Shown here one piece after another: positions 1-9,162 of a DNA stretch of 64,000 bases. The stretch spans positions 1 through 64,000 of the forward strand of contig CAXAVJ010000003.1 of assembly GCA_963972065.1 (NCBI GenBank). The letters run 5' to 3'. Each line of letters opens with the position of its first letter. The stretch's first letter is position 1. A program made the position numbers and the translations under genes. This DNA comes from UBA1479 sp963972065 (lineage in GTDB: Bacteria > Pseudomonadota > Alphaproteobacteria > Rhodospirillales > Casp-alpha2). A model generated the notes under the pieces. That model was not told the DNA's origin, did not search any database, and was given only the letters and a program-made list of their open reading frames with translations.

Positions 1-1824
1 CTGGAGACGGCCATATCCCCCGTCGCGTGCCCATTGGGCGACCTCATCGGCCCTGAAGCCCGCGTGTTCCAGCCAATTTTCCCGGGTGAACCGGCCGTGG
101 CGCAGGGAGGAAAACAGATATCCGCCGTCGCCACGCACGGCGGCCAGGTCACCGTCGGCCGAAACGATGAGGTCCGGCGGCACCACCCGGGCATTGGCGG
201 CGGCGAACAACACGACCCCGGCCAGACCAGCCAGACGCAGCCGACCGCGCAACACGCAGAGCCACAATCCGCCCAACGCCAAGCCCGCCAATGCCCAGGC
301 CGGGGCCGAGGGCAGGATTTCCGTCGCCTCGGGCAGGCCCGCGACCCAGTCGGCGGCGCGGATCACCTGCTCCGTGCCCCAGCCCATGGGGGTAAGCGCC
401 AGCTTTTCCCAGCCGAACGGCAGCAACAGGAACGACAGCATGGCCGCCGGCATGACCCAAAGTGCCGTTACCGGCACGGCGACCAGATTGGCGATCAGCC
501 CGAACTTGGCGACCTGATTGAAGTGGTAGAGAACGAAGGGCGCCGTCGCCATGCTGGCGACCAGGGTGGTGAAGGACACCCCCGCCACGTAAAGGGCGAT
601 CCCCCGCCCTGCCCAGCGGAACCGGTCGCCGTCGTGTCGCCAGATCCCCCGTTCCGTAGCGGCCTCATAGGCCGCGACCAGGGCGATGGCGGCGGCGAAG
701 GACATCTGGAAACTGGGGCCGAGCAGGCTTTCCGGCTGGATCAGCAGCACCACCGTGGCCCCCCAGGCCAGCATGCGCAGCGATATGCCCCTGCGGTCAA
801 CCATGACGGCAACCAGCACCATGGCGGCGATCAGGAAGGCCCGCTGGGTCGGCACCGTGGCCCCGGCCATCAGGGCATAGCCGAAGGCCGCGAGAAGGGC
901 CAGAAGCGCCGCCGCCTTCTTGACCGGAAAGCGCTGGGCAAATGGCGGATAGAGGCTGAGGACCCGCCTGGCGCCGAAGAACACGATTCCCGCCGCCAGA
1001 CCGATGTGCAGCCCGGAAATGGCAAGCAGATGGGCAAGCCCGGCATCGCGGAAGGCGTTCAGGACAGCTTCCGGGATCAGCGACCGGTAGCCGGTGATCA
1101 ACGCCGCCGCGACCGCCCCCGCGTTGCCCGGAACGGCATCAGTCACCCGCATGGCCAGGCGGACCCGCAGGTTCGACAGATGAACCCGCCAGTCGAACGG
1201 CCCAGGCGGCGGTCCTTCCAGCACCCGCGCCGCCCCCATGGAAAAGCCGACGGCGCCGATCCCCGTGAAATAGGCATGCCGCTGAAAATCGAAGCCGCCC
1301 GGCATCAATGGCGGTGACGGCGCCGACAGGCGGCCGCGCAGGCGCACCCAGTCCCCGGCCTTGAGCGCCGGTTGGTGCCCCCGCAGGCGGACACGCACCC
1401 GTTCCGGCGTTACCGGCTGGCTCAGGGCAGCAACGCGGACCCGGTCCAGGATCACCCGCGATCCCTGGTGATATGGCTCGAATTCGACAATACGGCCCTC
1501 GATCACCGTGGTTGGCGTCTCATGGGCCAGAAGCCGCCCGTCCAGGCTGTGCGTGCGCAGCGAGGCGGCGGCGAAACCGAGCGCCACGAAAGCCAGAACC
1601 ATGGCAATAAGGAACGCCGCGCCGCCTGACCGGCGCAGCAGGACCGCCGCCAGGATCATGCCGGCAAGAACCAGTGGCCCGGCAAACCAGATGGGCTCCT
1701 CCGGCATCTGGAAATAGGCACCGATACCGACCCCCATGCCAACCGGCAGGGCGAACGGCCAACGCCCTTTGTTGGCCGCCGCCGCCGTGGATAACTCGTT
1801 TTGAAACCAATGTCTTAGAGACAT
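1..1824 (-). CDS. comEC: ComEC/Rec2-family DNA uptake channel protein (3' end cut by window edge)
   Basis: Inner-membrane channel protein of natural transformation. The frame opens with ATG at 1824 (MSLRHWFQNE) and stays open to base 1, giving 608 codons without a stop, so the C-terminus lies outside. After about 28 residues come hydrophobic segments, then a soluble stretch that fits the OB-like domain of ComEC (reads VRLRGRLSAPSPPLMPGG), then a long region that fits the Competence domain. The last visible residues (NWLEHAGFRADEVAQWARDG) resemble the degenerate metallo-lactamase-like tail of alphaproteobacterial ComEC. It is transcribed divergently from gltX across a 146-base gap. Whether the cell is competent cannot be judged from this gene alone. 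Confidence 0.85.
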   Translation of the reverse strand, partial: MSLRHWFQNELSTAAAANKGRWPFALPVGMGVGIGAYFQMPEEPIWFAGPLVLAGMILAAVLLRRSGGAAFLIAMVLAFVALGFAAASLRTHSLDGRLLAHETPTTVIEGRIVEFEPYHQGSRVILDRVRVAALSQPVTPERVRVRLRGHQPALKAGDWVRLRGRLSAPSPPLMPGGFDFQRHAYFTGIGAVGFSMGAARVLEGPPPGPFDWRVHLSNLRVRLAMRVTDAVPGNAGAVAAALITGYRSLIPEAVLNAFRDAGLAHLLAISGLHIGLAAGIVFFGARRVLSLYPPFAQRFPVKKAAALLALLAAFGYALMAGATVPTQRAFLIAAMVLVAVMVDRRGISLRMLAWGATVVLLIQPESLLGPSFQMSFAAAIALVAAYEAATERGIWRHDGDRFRWAGRGIALYVAGVSFTTLVASMATAPFVLYHFNQVAKFGLIANLVAVPVTALWVMPAAMLSFLLLPFGWEKLALTPMGWGTEQVIRAADWVAGLPEATEILPSAPAWALAGLALGGLWLCVLRGRLRLAGLAGVVLFAAANARVVPPDLIVSADGDLAAVRGDGGYLFSSLRHGRFTRENWLEHAGFRADEVAQWARDGGYGRLQ

Positions 1825-1970
1825 GCCACCCTCGGCGCCCCCGCGCCTATCGATCCCCCGATCTCATGCCGGCACAAGGAATGCTGCGCCCGCACAGAAA
1901 GTATGCTATCCCTCCGGCGCCCCCCGTTAAAGTCCCGCATTCAGGGATACATAAGGACAAAAAGACAGCC

Positions 1971-3392
1971 ATGACGGTCGTGACCCGCTTCGCCCCTTCT
2001 CCCACTGGTTATCTGCACATCGGCGGCGCGCGCACGGCCTTGTACAATTGGTTGTTTGCCAAGCATCACCAACGTCATGGTGCCGGCGGCAAGTTCTATC
2101 TTCGGATCGAGGACACGGACCGCGCCCGTTCGACCCAGGCGGCGGTCGATGCCATCTACGCAGGCCTCGAATGGCTCGGCCTGGATTGGGATGGTGATCC
2201 GATTTCCCAGTTCGAACGTGCGGATACGCACCGTGCCGCCGCCGAACGCCTGCTGGCCGAGGGCAAGGCCTATAAATGCTATTGCTCGCCGGAGGAACTG
2301 ACCGCCATGCGCGAAACCGCGCGCAAGGAAGGCCGTCAGCGCATGTATGACGGCACCTGGCGTGACCGCGACCCGTCGGAGGCCCCCGCCGGCGTTGATC
2401 CGGTGATCCGCATGAAGGCCCCGCTTGAGGGCGAAACGGTGATCGAAGACCTTGTGCAGGGCCGGGTTACCGTGGCCAATGCGCAACTGGACGACATGGT
2501 GCTGCTGCGCGCCGACGGCACGCCGACCTACATGCTCGCCGTCGTTGTCGATGACCATGACATGGGCATCACCCATGTGATCCGCGGCGACGACCACCTG
2601 ACCAATGCCTTCCGGCAAACACAGCTATACCTTGCACTGGGCTGGGACATGCCGACCTTTGCCCATATTCCGCTGATCCACGGCCCGGACGGCGCCAAGT
2701 TGTCCAAGCGCCACGGTGCCCTGGGTGTCGAAGCCTACCGCGACGACGGCTTCCTGCCCGAAGCCCTGCGCAACTATCTGCTGCGCCTGGGCTGGAGCCA
2801 CGGCGACGACGAAATCATTTCCACGGATCAGGCGATCGAATGGTTCGGGCTGGAAAACGTCGGCAAATCGGCAGCCCGTTTCGACGTTACCAAGTTGACC
2901 AGCCTGAACGGCCATTACATCCGCGAGGCCGACAACGCCCGGCTGGTTGACCTCGTCATGGAACGTTTACAGGCCGTCCATCCAGGAAGGCTTGCTAAAG
3001 AGGCTCAGGATCGGCTATTTAAAGGCATGGCTGGTCTGAAGGAACGCGCGAAAACAATTTCAGAACTATCTGAAAATGCTACCTTTTACGCCCTTCAACG
3101 CCCCATCCCCAAAACAGAAAAAGCGCAGCAGCAACTGGGTGCGGACGGTGTTACCCTGCTCCGCGACCTGCGCCCGGTCCTGGCGGCCGCTGAAGCCTGG
3201 AACGACGAAGCCCTGATGGCCGCCGCCAAGGGATTTGGAGAAGCCGGCGGCCTTAAGCTCGGCGCCGTCGCACAGCCTGTCCGCGCCGCCCTCACGGGCA
3301 GCACGGTTTCACCGAGCGTATTCGAGATCATGGATGTATTGGGCCGTGAGGAAACTTTGGGGCGTCTCGACGACGCCCTGGCCGGCCTTTAA
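1971..3392 (+). CDS. gltX: Glutamate--tRNA ligase (GluRS)
   Basis: Class I aminoacyl-tRNA synthetase that charges tRNA-Glu (in many alphaproteobacteria also tRNA-Gln). 473 aa, normal length. The HIGH-type signature is PTGYLHIGGART near residue 11 and the KMSKS-type loop is KLSKRHG near residue 243. The open frame extends to 1674, but the ATG at 1971 is chosen because the homologous start MTVVTRFAPSPTG follows directly; the upstream extension is proline/arginine-rich noise. About residues 330-397 (bases 2960-3160) are clearly more AT-rich than the rest of the gene, with codons such as TTA, ACA and TCA that the gene otherwise avoids. gltA follows 96 bases downstream on the same strand. Confidence 0.96.
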   Translation: MTVVTRFAPSPTGYLHIGGARTALYNWLFAKHHQRHGAGGKFYLRIEDTDRARSTQAAVDAIYAGLEWLGLDWDGDPISQFERADTHRAAAERLLAEGKAYKCYCSPEELTAMRETARKEGRQRMYDGTWRDRDPSEAPAGVDPVIRMKAPLEGETVIEDLVQGRVTVANAQLDDMVLLRADGTPTYMLAVVVDDHDMGITHVIRGDDHLTNAFRQTQLYLALGWDMPTFAHIPLIHGPDGAKLSKRHGALGVEAYRDDGFLPEALRNYLLRLGWSHGDDEIISTDQAIEWFGLENVGKSAARFDVTKLTSLNGHYIREADNARLVDLVMERLQAVHPGRLAKEAQDRLFKGMAGLKERAKTISELSENATFYALQRPIPKTEKAQQQLGADGVTLLRDLRPVLAAAEAWNDEALMAAAKGFGEAGGLKLGAVAQPVRAALTGSTVSPSVFEIMDVLGREETLGRLDDALAGL

Positions 3393-3488
3393 CCCCGGAC
3401 GGACGCGTTAGAACCGCTACACCCCGCGGCATGCGCGCCGAGACGAACCGGAGACCCCTGTCTCCGCCGCCCATAAGGAGGGACACGT

Positions 3489-4802
3489 ATGAGTGACACC
3501 AGCCACGGCAAGAACGCCACCTTCACCCTGACGGACAACCGTGACGGCAAAGCCTATGAACTGCCGGTCATGGACGCCAGCGTCGGCCCCTCCGTCATCG
3601 ATGTGCGAAAGCTTTACGCGGAGACGGATTGTTTTACCTACGACCCGGGCTTCACCTCGACCGGCAGCTGCGAGTCAAAGATCACCTACATCGACGGTGA
3701 CGCCGGCATCCTTCTGTACCGCGGCATTCCGATCCAGAACCTGGCCGAACATTCCGACTTCATGGAGGTTTGCTACCTGCTGCTCTACGGCGAACTGCCG
3801 ACGGGCCAGCAGAAGGACAAGTTCGAGAAGGACATCACCTACCACACGATGCTGCACGAGCAGATCGCCAACTTCTTCCGCGGGTTCCGGCGCGACGCCC
3901 ACCCGATGGCGGTGATGTGCGGCGTGGTCGGCGCCTTGTCGGCCTTCTATCACGACTCGACCGACATCAACGACCCGCACCATCGGATGATCGCGTCTTA
4001 CCGCCTGATCGCCAAGATGCCGACGATCGCCGCCTGGGCGTACAAATACGCGCTCGGCCAGCCGTTCATCTATCCCCGTAACGAGCTGAGCTTCGCGGAA
4101 AACTTCCTGCACATGATGTATGCGACGCCCTGCGAGGAATATAAGGTCAGCCCCGTGCTGTCGCGCGCCATGGACCGCATCCTGACGCTCCATGCCGATC
4201 ACGAACAGAACGCCTCGACCTCGACCGTGCGTCTGGCCGGTTCCTCCGGCGCCAATCCCTTCGCCTGCATCTCGGCCGGGATTGCATCCCTCTGGGGCCC
4301 CGCCCACGGCGGCGCCAACGAGGCCGTGCTGACCATGCTCGGCGAGATCGGCCATAAGGACAACATCAACGAGTATATCAAGAAGGCCAAAGACAAGGAC
4401 GACCCGTTCCGCCTGATGGGCTTCGGCCACCGTGTGTACAAGAACATGGACCCGCGGGCCAACGTGATGCGCGACTCGTGCCACGAAGTGCTTGAGGAAC
4501 TGGGCATCAAGGACGAACCGCTGCTCGACCTGGCCATGGAACTGGAACGCATCGCGCTGGAGGACGAATATTTCGTCAGCCGCAAGCTGTTCCCCAACGT
4601 CGACTTCTATTCGGGCATCATCTTCAAGGCCATGGGCATCCCGACCAGCATGTTCACTGTGCTGTTCGCCGTCGCCCGCACGGTCGGCTGGGTCGCCCAG
4701 TGGAACGAGATGATCGAGGACCCGAGCCAGAAGATCGGCCGTCCGCGCCAGCTCTACACCGGCTACACCGAACGGCCCTATGTGCCGATCGACAAGCGCT
4801 AA
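3489..4802 (+). CDS. gltA: Citrate synthase (type II)
   Basis: Condenses oxaloacetate and acetyl-CoA to citrate at the entry of the TCA cycle. 437 aa, normal for the hexameric bacterial type. The expected catalytic residues are visible: His in GPAHGGANE (about residue 273), His in GFGHRVYKN (about 313) and Asp in LFPNVDFYSG (about 372). A strong Shine-Dalgarno sequence, AAGGAGGG, sits just before the ATG at 3489. It lies downstream of gltX and ends in a strong hairpin terminator, and it converges on lpxB. The N-terminal cysteine-containing region matches the regulated Gram-negative type. Confidence 0.97.
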   Translation: MSDTSHGKNATFTLTDNRDGKAYELPVMDASVGPSVIDVRKLYAETDCFTYDPGFTSTGSCESKITYIDGDAGILLYRGIPIQNLAEHSDFMEVCYLLLYGELPTGQQKDKFEKDITYHTMLHEQIANFFRGFRRDAHPMAVMCGVVGALSAFYHDSTDINDPHHRMIASYRLIAKMPTIAAWAYKYALGQPFIYPRNELSFAENFLHMMYATPCEEYKVSPVLSRAMDRILTLHADHEQNASTSTVRLAGSSGANPFACISAGIASLWGPAHGGANEAVLTMLGEIGHKDNINEYIKKAKDKDDPFRLMGFGHRVYKNMDPRANVMRDSCHEVLEELGIKDEPLLDLAMELERIALEDEYFVSRKLFPNVDFYSGIIFKAMGIPTSMFTVLFAVARTVGWVAQWNEMIEDPSQKIGRPRQLYTGYTERPYVPIDKR

Positions 4803-4827
4803 GCCGCTTCCGGGTTGAAATGAGTGA

Positions 4828-4856
4828 AGGGCCGTCCCCCAGGGGCGGCCCTTTTT
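4828..4856 (+). terminator. Rho-independent terminator of gltA
   Basis: An 11-bp stem starting with GGGCCG and closing with CGGCCC, one G-T wobble, a 3-base loop, then five Ts (4852-4856). It sits 25 bases after the gltA stop and directly abuts the lpxB stop codon, so it separates the converging gltX-gltA and lpx transcripts. No T-run follows on the minus strand, so it should act mainly on the plus strand. Confidence 0.88.
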
Positions 4857-6038
4857 CTATGTCCGGCTGATGGCGCCGGCGACCACGTCGGCCGCCGCCA
4901 CGGCCGGACCGTCGGCGGGACCTTGCAGCATGGTCATGGCCTGCTTGAAGTGGCCCCGTTGCGTGGCACGCGCCGCCTGATCGCCAAGCAGGGCCCGCAG
5001 GGCCGGAACGATGCGCACGGCCGTGCAATCGTCTTGAATGAATTCAGGCATTACCTCTTCACCCAGAAGAATGCTGACCAGCCCGGCATGGGGGGTCCGG
5101 ATCAGGCGGCGGGCGATGGCGGCAGTCACGCCGGACACCTTGTAGGCGATCACGGTCGGCACATCGGCGGCGGCCAGCTCCAGGGTGACCGTGCCCGAGG
5201 CCGCGAGCGCCGTGTCGGCGGCGGCGAAGGCCCGCCATTTTTCATCGTTGCCTTCGACCACCAGGGGGGTGCCCGGCCAGCCCTGTACGACGGCGGTGAT
5301 CCGGTCCCTGTGGCGGGCCAGGGTCGGCACCACCACGCGCCCGCGCCAGCCGTCGGCCCACAGACACGCCAGGGTCTCGCCGAACACAGGCAGCAGGCGG
5401 TCCAATTCGCCGCCGCGCGATCCCGGCAGCACGGCCAGAATCTGCATGTCACCAGGAATACCATGGCGGGCACGGAAGTCGGCGGCGCGGTCCTCACCAC
5501 CGGGCTGCGCCCCCATCGACAGCGCAATGGGATGGCCGATGAAGGTCGCGGCCAGGCCCTCGCGTTCGAAATAGGGCGGCTCGAACGGATAGAGGCAGAG
5601 CATGTGGTCAAGGAATTGGGCCACGGCCTTGGCCCGCTTCGGGCGCCACGCCCAGACCGTGGGTGCCCCATAATGCACGATGGGCAGGTCTGGCCTGATA
5701 GCCTTCACTTTCTTGGCCACGCGGAAACAGAAATCCGGGGCATCGATGGTCACCAGAACGGCTGGGTTCCTGGTCAAAATGTCGGCACGCGTTTCGGTCA
5801 TGCGTTTTAACAACCGAGGTAGGCGCGGCACGACCTCGGCCAACCCCATGACGGCCAGATCATCCATGGGAAACAGACTGTCGAGGCCTTCGTCGGCCAT
5901 CAAGGGGCCGCCGACACCCGCGAAGCGGACCGCGCCGTCGAGGCGGGTCTTGAGGGCCGCCATCAGAGATGCCCCCAAGGCGTCACCGGACGCCTCACCG
6001 GCGATCAGATAGACCAGCGGGGTCTCCGGTACCGTCAT
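4857..6038 (-). CDS. lpxB: Lipid-A-disaccharide synthase
   Basis: GT19 glycosyltransferase that joins UDP-2,3-diacylglucosamine and lipid X into the lipid A disaccharide at the inner face of the cytoplasmic membrane. 393 aa, normal length. The N-terminus (VYLIAGEASGDALGASLM) and the central block HYGAPTVWAWRPKRAK are typical. The ATG at 6038 overlaps the lpxI stop in an ATGA junction, so translation of the two is probably coupled. It is the last gene of the lpxD-fabZ-lpxA-lpxI-lpxB run. Confidence 0.96.
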   Translation of the reverse strand: MTVPETPLVYLIAGEASGDALGASLMAALKTRLDGAVRFAGVGGPLMADEGLDSLFPMDDLAVMGLAEVVPRLPRLLKRMTETRADILTRNPAVLVTIDAPDFCFRVAKKVKAIRPDLPIVHYGAPTVWAWRPKRAKAVAQFLDHMLCLYPFEPPYFEREGLAATFIGHPIALSMGAQPGGEDRAADFRARHGIPGDMQILAVLPGSRGGELDRLLPVFGETLACLWADGWRGRVVVPTLARHRDRITAVVQGWPGTPLVVEGNDEKWRAFAAADTALAASGTVTLELAAADVPTVIAYKVSGVTAAIARRLIRTPHAGLVSILLGEEVMPEFIQDDCTAVRIVPALRALLGDQAARATQRGHFKQAMTMLQGPADGPAVAAADVVAGAISRT

Positions 6039-6877
6039 GCCGGGCCCCCGTTCGCATCCGCGTCCGTGAAGCCGTGAACGACCAGACCGGCGGCATCGGC
6101 CCGGCGGATCATTTCGTCACGGTCCAGGATCAGCGACCGGCCCGCCTCGACGGCGATCCCGCGCAGGCCCGCCGCCGCCGCCTGGTCGACCGTATCGGGG
6201 CCGACGGCGGGCAGATCCACGCGCGGCTCCTGCCCCGGTTTCATGGCTTTCACGAGCACCCCGCCCCGCGCCTCCGGCCCGGCGGCGGCGATCATGGCTT
6301 CGGTGCCTTGCGGACCTTCCTCGCACACCACGCGGCCGCCGGCGGCAATCACCGCCTGGCCCGCGTCGCGGCGGCCAAGGTCGCGGGCACCTATGATTCC
6401 GGCGGCAAGATCGGCGGCCATGCTGCGGGACAGGGCCTGAACGCCCAAGGTTCCCGCCGGCGTGACCAGATCCGGCGCCAGGTCATGGGGGGCCAGGACC
6501 CGGAATCCTTCCTGCTCCTCAAGCGCCGTTAGAATGGCTGTCAGCAGCCCGTCATCGCCCCGCCCCAGGGCCTTGGTACGGGCCAGAAACCGGGCCGACC
6601 ACAGATCCGGGATCAGGTCGGTGGCCCGCGGTCGCTGCACGGCGCCGGACAGCACGATATCGGTGATATCCAGGGATTTCAGGCGTTTAATGATGCCGCC
6701 AACGGCGCCCAGGCGGAACGTCTCGACCTCGGTGCCGGAAAACCGGCCGGCGTCCCCCTGCCCCTTCAACGCAGCCACGAACACAGGCCGGCCGGCGGCA
6801 TGGCAGCGTTGCACGAGAATCTCGGGCAGCAGCCCACCGCCCGCGATGATCCCAAGCCGGGGCAAGCTAGGCCGCAT
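6035..6877 (-). CDS. lpxI: UDP-2,3-diacylglucosamine pyrophosphatase LpxI (DUF1009)
   Basis: Hydrolyses UDP-2,3-diacylglucosamine to lipid X, the step done by LpxH in enterobacteria. 280 aa from the ATG at 6877, which gives the usual LpxI N-terminus (LPRLGIIAGGGLLPEILVQ). The open frame reaches 6976 but that extension overlaps lpxA deeply and looks like noise. It overlaps the end of lpxA by 11 bases and lpxB by 4. The position between lpxA and lpxB is the standard alphaproteobacterial arrangement and supports the call. Confidence 0.92.
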   Translation of the reverse strand: MRPSLPRLGIIAGGGLLPEILVQRCHAAGRPVFVAALKGQGDAGRFSGTEVETFRLGAVGGIIKRLKSLDITDIVLSGAVQRPRATDLIPDLWSARFLARTKALGRGDDGLLTAILTALEEQEGFRVLAPHDLAPDLVTPAGTLGVQALSRSMAADLAAGIIGARDLGRRDAGQAVIAAGGRVVCEEGPQGTEAMIAAAGPEARGGVLVKAMKPGQEPRVDLPAVGPDTVDQAAAAGLRGIAVEAGRSLILDRDEMIRRADAAGLVVHGFTDADANGGPA

Positions 6878-7667
6878 CCTCCACCAGGGGCTGGCAGATG
6901 GAACGTGAGGAATCGGAGCGAATGAACTCGACAATTTCCATGACCGGCTGGTTATCGCCGAACAGGTTTGCGACATCGTCCAGGCGTTCGGCCATGGTGC
7001 CTTCCTGGGCGAAGATCAGTCGATAAGCCTGGCGCAGGGCGTGGATCGTTTCGCGATCAAAACTGCGGCGCTTGAGACCGACCAAATTCAACCCTTCAAG
7101 CTTGGCCCGGTTGCCGGTGACGGAACCGTAAGGGATCACGTCCTGGGTCACGCCGGTCATGCCGCCGATCATCGCGTGGCGGCCGATGCGCACGAACTGA
7201 TGGACCGCCGACAGGCCGCCGACAATTGCCCATTCCTCGATCGACACGTGCCCGGCCAGGGTGGCGTTGTTGACCAGGATCACGTTGTCGGAAACCTGGC
7301 AGTCATGGGCGACATGGGCGCCGACCATGAACAGACAATTGTTGCCGACCTTGGTTTCCAGGCCGCCGCCTTCGGTGCCGGGGTTCATGGTCACGTGTTC
7401 CCGGATGATCGTGTTGGCGCCGATCACCAGGCGGGATACTTCGCCCTTGAATTTCAGGTCCTGGGGCGCATGGCCCAGGGAGGCAAAAGGGAACACGCGG
7501 CTGTGGGCGCCGACGCGGGTGTGCCCTTCGACCACGACGTGGGACAGCAGTTCAACACCGTCTTCAAGCACCGCGTCGGGCCCGACAACGCAGAACGGGC
7601 CGATTTTGACCCCGCTGCCGATCTCGGCATTCGAATGAACCTGCGCCGCCGCATGAATGTCGGTCAT
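6867..7667 (-). CDS. lpxA: Acyl-ACP--UDP-N-acetylglucosamine O-acyltransferase
   Basis: First enzyme of lipid A synthesis: adds a 3-hydroxyacyl chain to UDP-GlcNAc. 266 aa from ATG 7667 (MTDIHAAAQVHSNAEIG). The hexapeptide repeats of a left-handed beta-helix are obvious, and the catalytic-base His region reads GAHVAHDCQVSDN. The longer open frame to 7793 is discarded because it would overlap most of the end of fabZ and begins with low-complexity arginine-rich sequence. The start overlaps the fabZ stop as ATGA. Confidence 0.96.
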   Translation of the reverse strand: MTDIHAAAQVHSNAEIGSGVKIGPFCVVGPDAVLEDGVELLSHVVVEGHTRVGAHSRVFPFASLGHAPQDLKFKGEVSRLVIGANTIIREHVTMNPGTEGGGLETKVGNNCLFMVGAHVAHDCQVSDNVILVNNATLAGHVSIEEWAIVGGLSAVHQFVRIGRHAMIGGMTGVTQDVIPYGSVTGNRAKLEGLNLVGLKRRSFDRETIHALRQAYRLIFAQEGTMAERLDDVANLFGDNQPVMEIVEFIRSDSSRSICQPLVEDAA

Positions 7668-8128
7668 TTTTGTCTCACGATCATGGCCGCAAATACGGCC
7701 TCCGCCTTGGTAACGCCGTCGGCGACGGCCTTGCCCTTGAATTTCCACACGTCGCCCCGGTTTTGGATGAGTTCGACATGGATATGGACACAATCGCCGG
7801 GTACCACGGGCTTGCGGAACCGGGCGCTGTCCACGGTCATGAAGTAGACCAGGGCATCCTTGGCGTCGGTCAGCCCGGCCATGACCAGCACGCCTGCCGT
7901 CTGCGCCATGGCCTCGACGATCAGCACGCCGGGCATGATCGGATGGCCGGGGAAATGGCCTTGGAAGAAGGGTTCGTTGATGGTCACGTTCTTGATGCCC
8001 GTGCCGCTCGTGCCCGGGATTGCATCGATGACCTTGTCGATCAAAAGAAACGGATACCGATGCGGGATCATTTCCATGATCCGGTTGATATCGATTTCCA
8101 TGGTTTCCGTTCTTGCCTCGGAATCCAT
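7664..8128 (-). CDS. fabZ: 3-hydroxyacyl-[acyl-carrier-protein] dehydratase FabZ
   Basis: Dehydrates beta-hydroxyacyl-ACP in fatty acid elongation and competes with LpxA and LpxD for hydroxyacyl-ACP, which is why it sits between them. 154 aa from ATG 8128 (MDSEARTETMEIDINRIMEM). The active-site block HFPGHPIMPGVLIVEAMAQ and the substrate-binding PHRYPFLLID are present. Start choice: AGGAGA lies about 10 bases before ATG 8128 at the lpxD end; the internal ATG at 8101 is an alternative. Confidence 0.94.
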   Translation of the reverse strand: MDSEARTETMEIDINRIMEMIPHRYPFLLIDKVIDAIPGTSGTGIKNVTINEPFFQGHFPGHPIMPGVLIVEAMAQTAGVLVMAGLTDAKDALVYFMTVDSARFRKPVVPGDCVHIHVELIQNRGDVWKFKGKAVADGVTKAEAVFAAMIVRQK

Positions 8129-8133
8129 CGCCC

Positions 8134-9156
8134 CTAGTCTCCTTTCTTCTTGGCCAACTTGGACAATGTCGCCAATTCCTTCATCCATTCGCGCCTGTCC
8201 TTGGCGGGAGACCCGCCAATGGTTGCCCCCGGCGGCACGTCGCGCATGACCCCGCTTTGGGCCGCAATACGCACGCCCGTGCCGACTGTCAAGTGACCGG
8301 CGATGCCGACCTGGCCGCCGATAATAACAAAATCGTCGATATGGGTACTGCCAGAAATACCGACGAAGCTGACGAGGATGCACCCCCGTCCGATCCGCAC
8401 GTTGTGGGCGATCTGCACCAGGTTGTCGATCTTCGTTCCGGCGCCGATCACCGTGTCGGGCCCGGCCCCCCGGTCGATGGTCGTGTTGGCGCCGATTTCG
8501 ACATCCGATTCAATGATGACCCGGCCCAGTTGCGGCACTTTCAGATGACCCGCCGCCCCCGGTGCGAAGCCGAATCCGTCCTGCCCCACGCGCACGCCCG
8601 GATGGATGATGACGCGGTCCCCAACAAGGCAATATTGCAACGTAACACCGGCCCCGATGATGCAATCCGCGCCGACGGTAACGCCGTGCGCGACCACGGC
8701 GCCCGGGCCGATCACGGTTCCCGCACCGATCACGGCACCGTCCTGAACCACGGCGCCGGCCTCGATGCGGCTTTCCGGCGAGATTTCCGCGCCGGCGGCG
8801 ACATGGGCACCGGATTGGATACCGGGTTCAATCGGCGGCCGCGGATAGAAATGCGCTGCCGCCATGGCGAACGCGCGGTACGGATCATCGCTCAGCAACA
8901 GGGCGGCGCCTTTTGGCGCCTGATCCGCAAGGCTGGGAACCGCCAGAATGGCGGAGGCCTTGGCAGTACGGAACGCATCCAGATACTTGCGGTTGTCGAT
9001 GAAGCTCAGGTGCCCCTCGCCCGCCGTGGATAACGGCATGACATCAACAACCGACAGGTCGCCAGACGTGTTCGGGCCCAGGGTTGCACCCGTGGCCTCG
9101 GCCAGTTGTCTCAGGGCGAAGGGCCCGGCCCTCGTGAAAAATCGGGGGTCGGCCAT
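8134..9156 (-). CDS. lpxD: UDP-3-O-acylglucosamine N-acyltransferase
   Basis: Adds the second 3-hydroxyacyl chain in lipid A synthesis. 340 aa, normal length: an N-terminal uridine-binding domain (to about residue 100) followed by a long hexapeptide-repeat beta-helix (GAVIGAGTVIGPGAVVAHG and onward). The expected catalytic His lies in NLVQIAHNVRIG, with a further His in ISGSTHIDD. It starts 6 bases after the skp stop, in the same operon. Confidence 0.95.
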   Translation of the reverse strand: MADPRFFTRAGPFALRQLAEATGATLGPNTSGDLSVVDVMPLSTAGEGHLSFIDNRKYLDAFRTAKASAILAVPSLADQAPKGAALLLSDDPYRAFAMAAAHFYPRPPIEPGIQSGAHVAAGAEISPESRIEAGAVVQDGAVIGAGTVIGPGAVVAHGVTVGADCIIGAGVTLQYCLVGDRVIIHPGVRVGQDGFGFAPGAAGHLKVPQLGRVIIESDVEIGANTTIDRGAGPDTVIGAGTKIDNLVQIAHNVRIGRGCILVSFVGISGSTHIDDFVIIGGQVGIAGHLTVGTGVRIAAQSGVMRDVPPGATIGGSPAKDRREWMKELATLSKLAKKKGD

Positions 9157-9162
9157 CGGCGT

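Noticed and set aside
34..1317. 427-codon plus-strand open frame
   Set aside because: Shadow of comEC, whose own frame is unbroken and recognisable.
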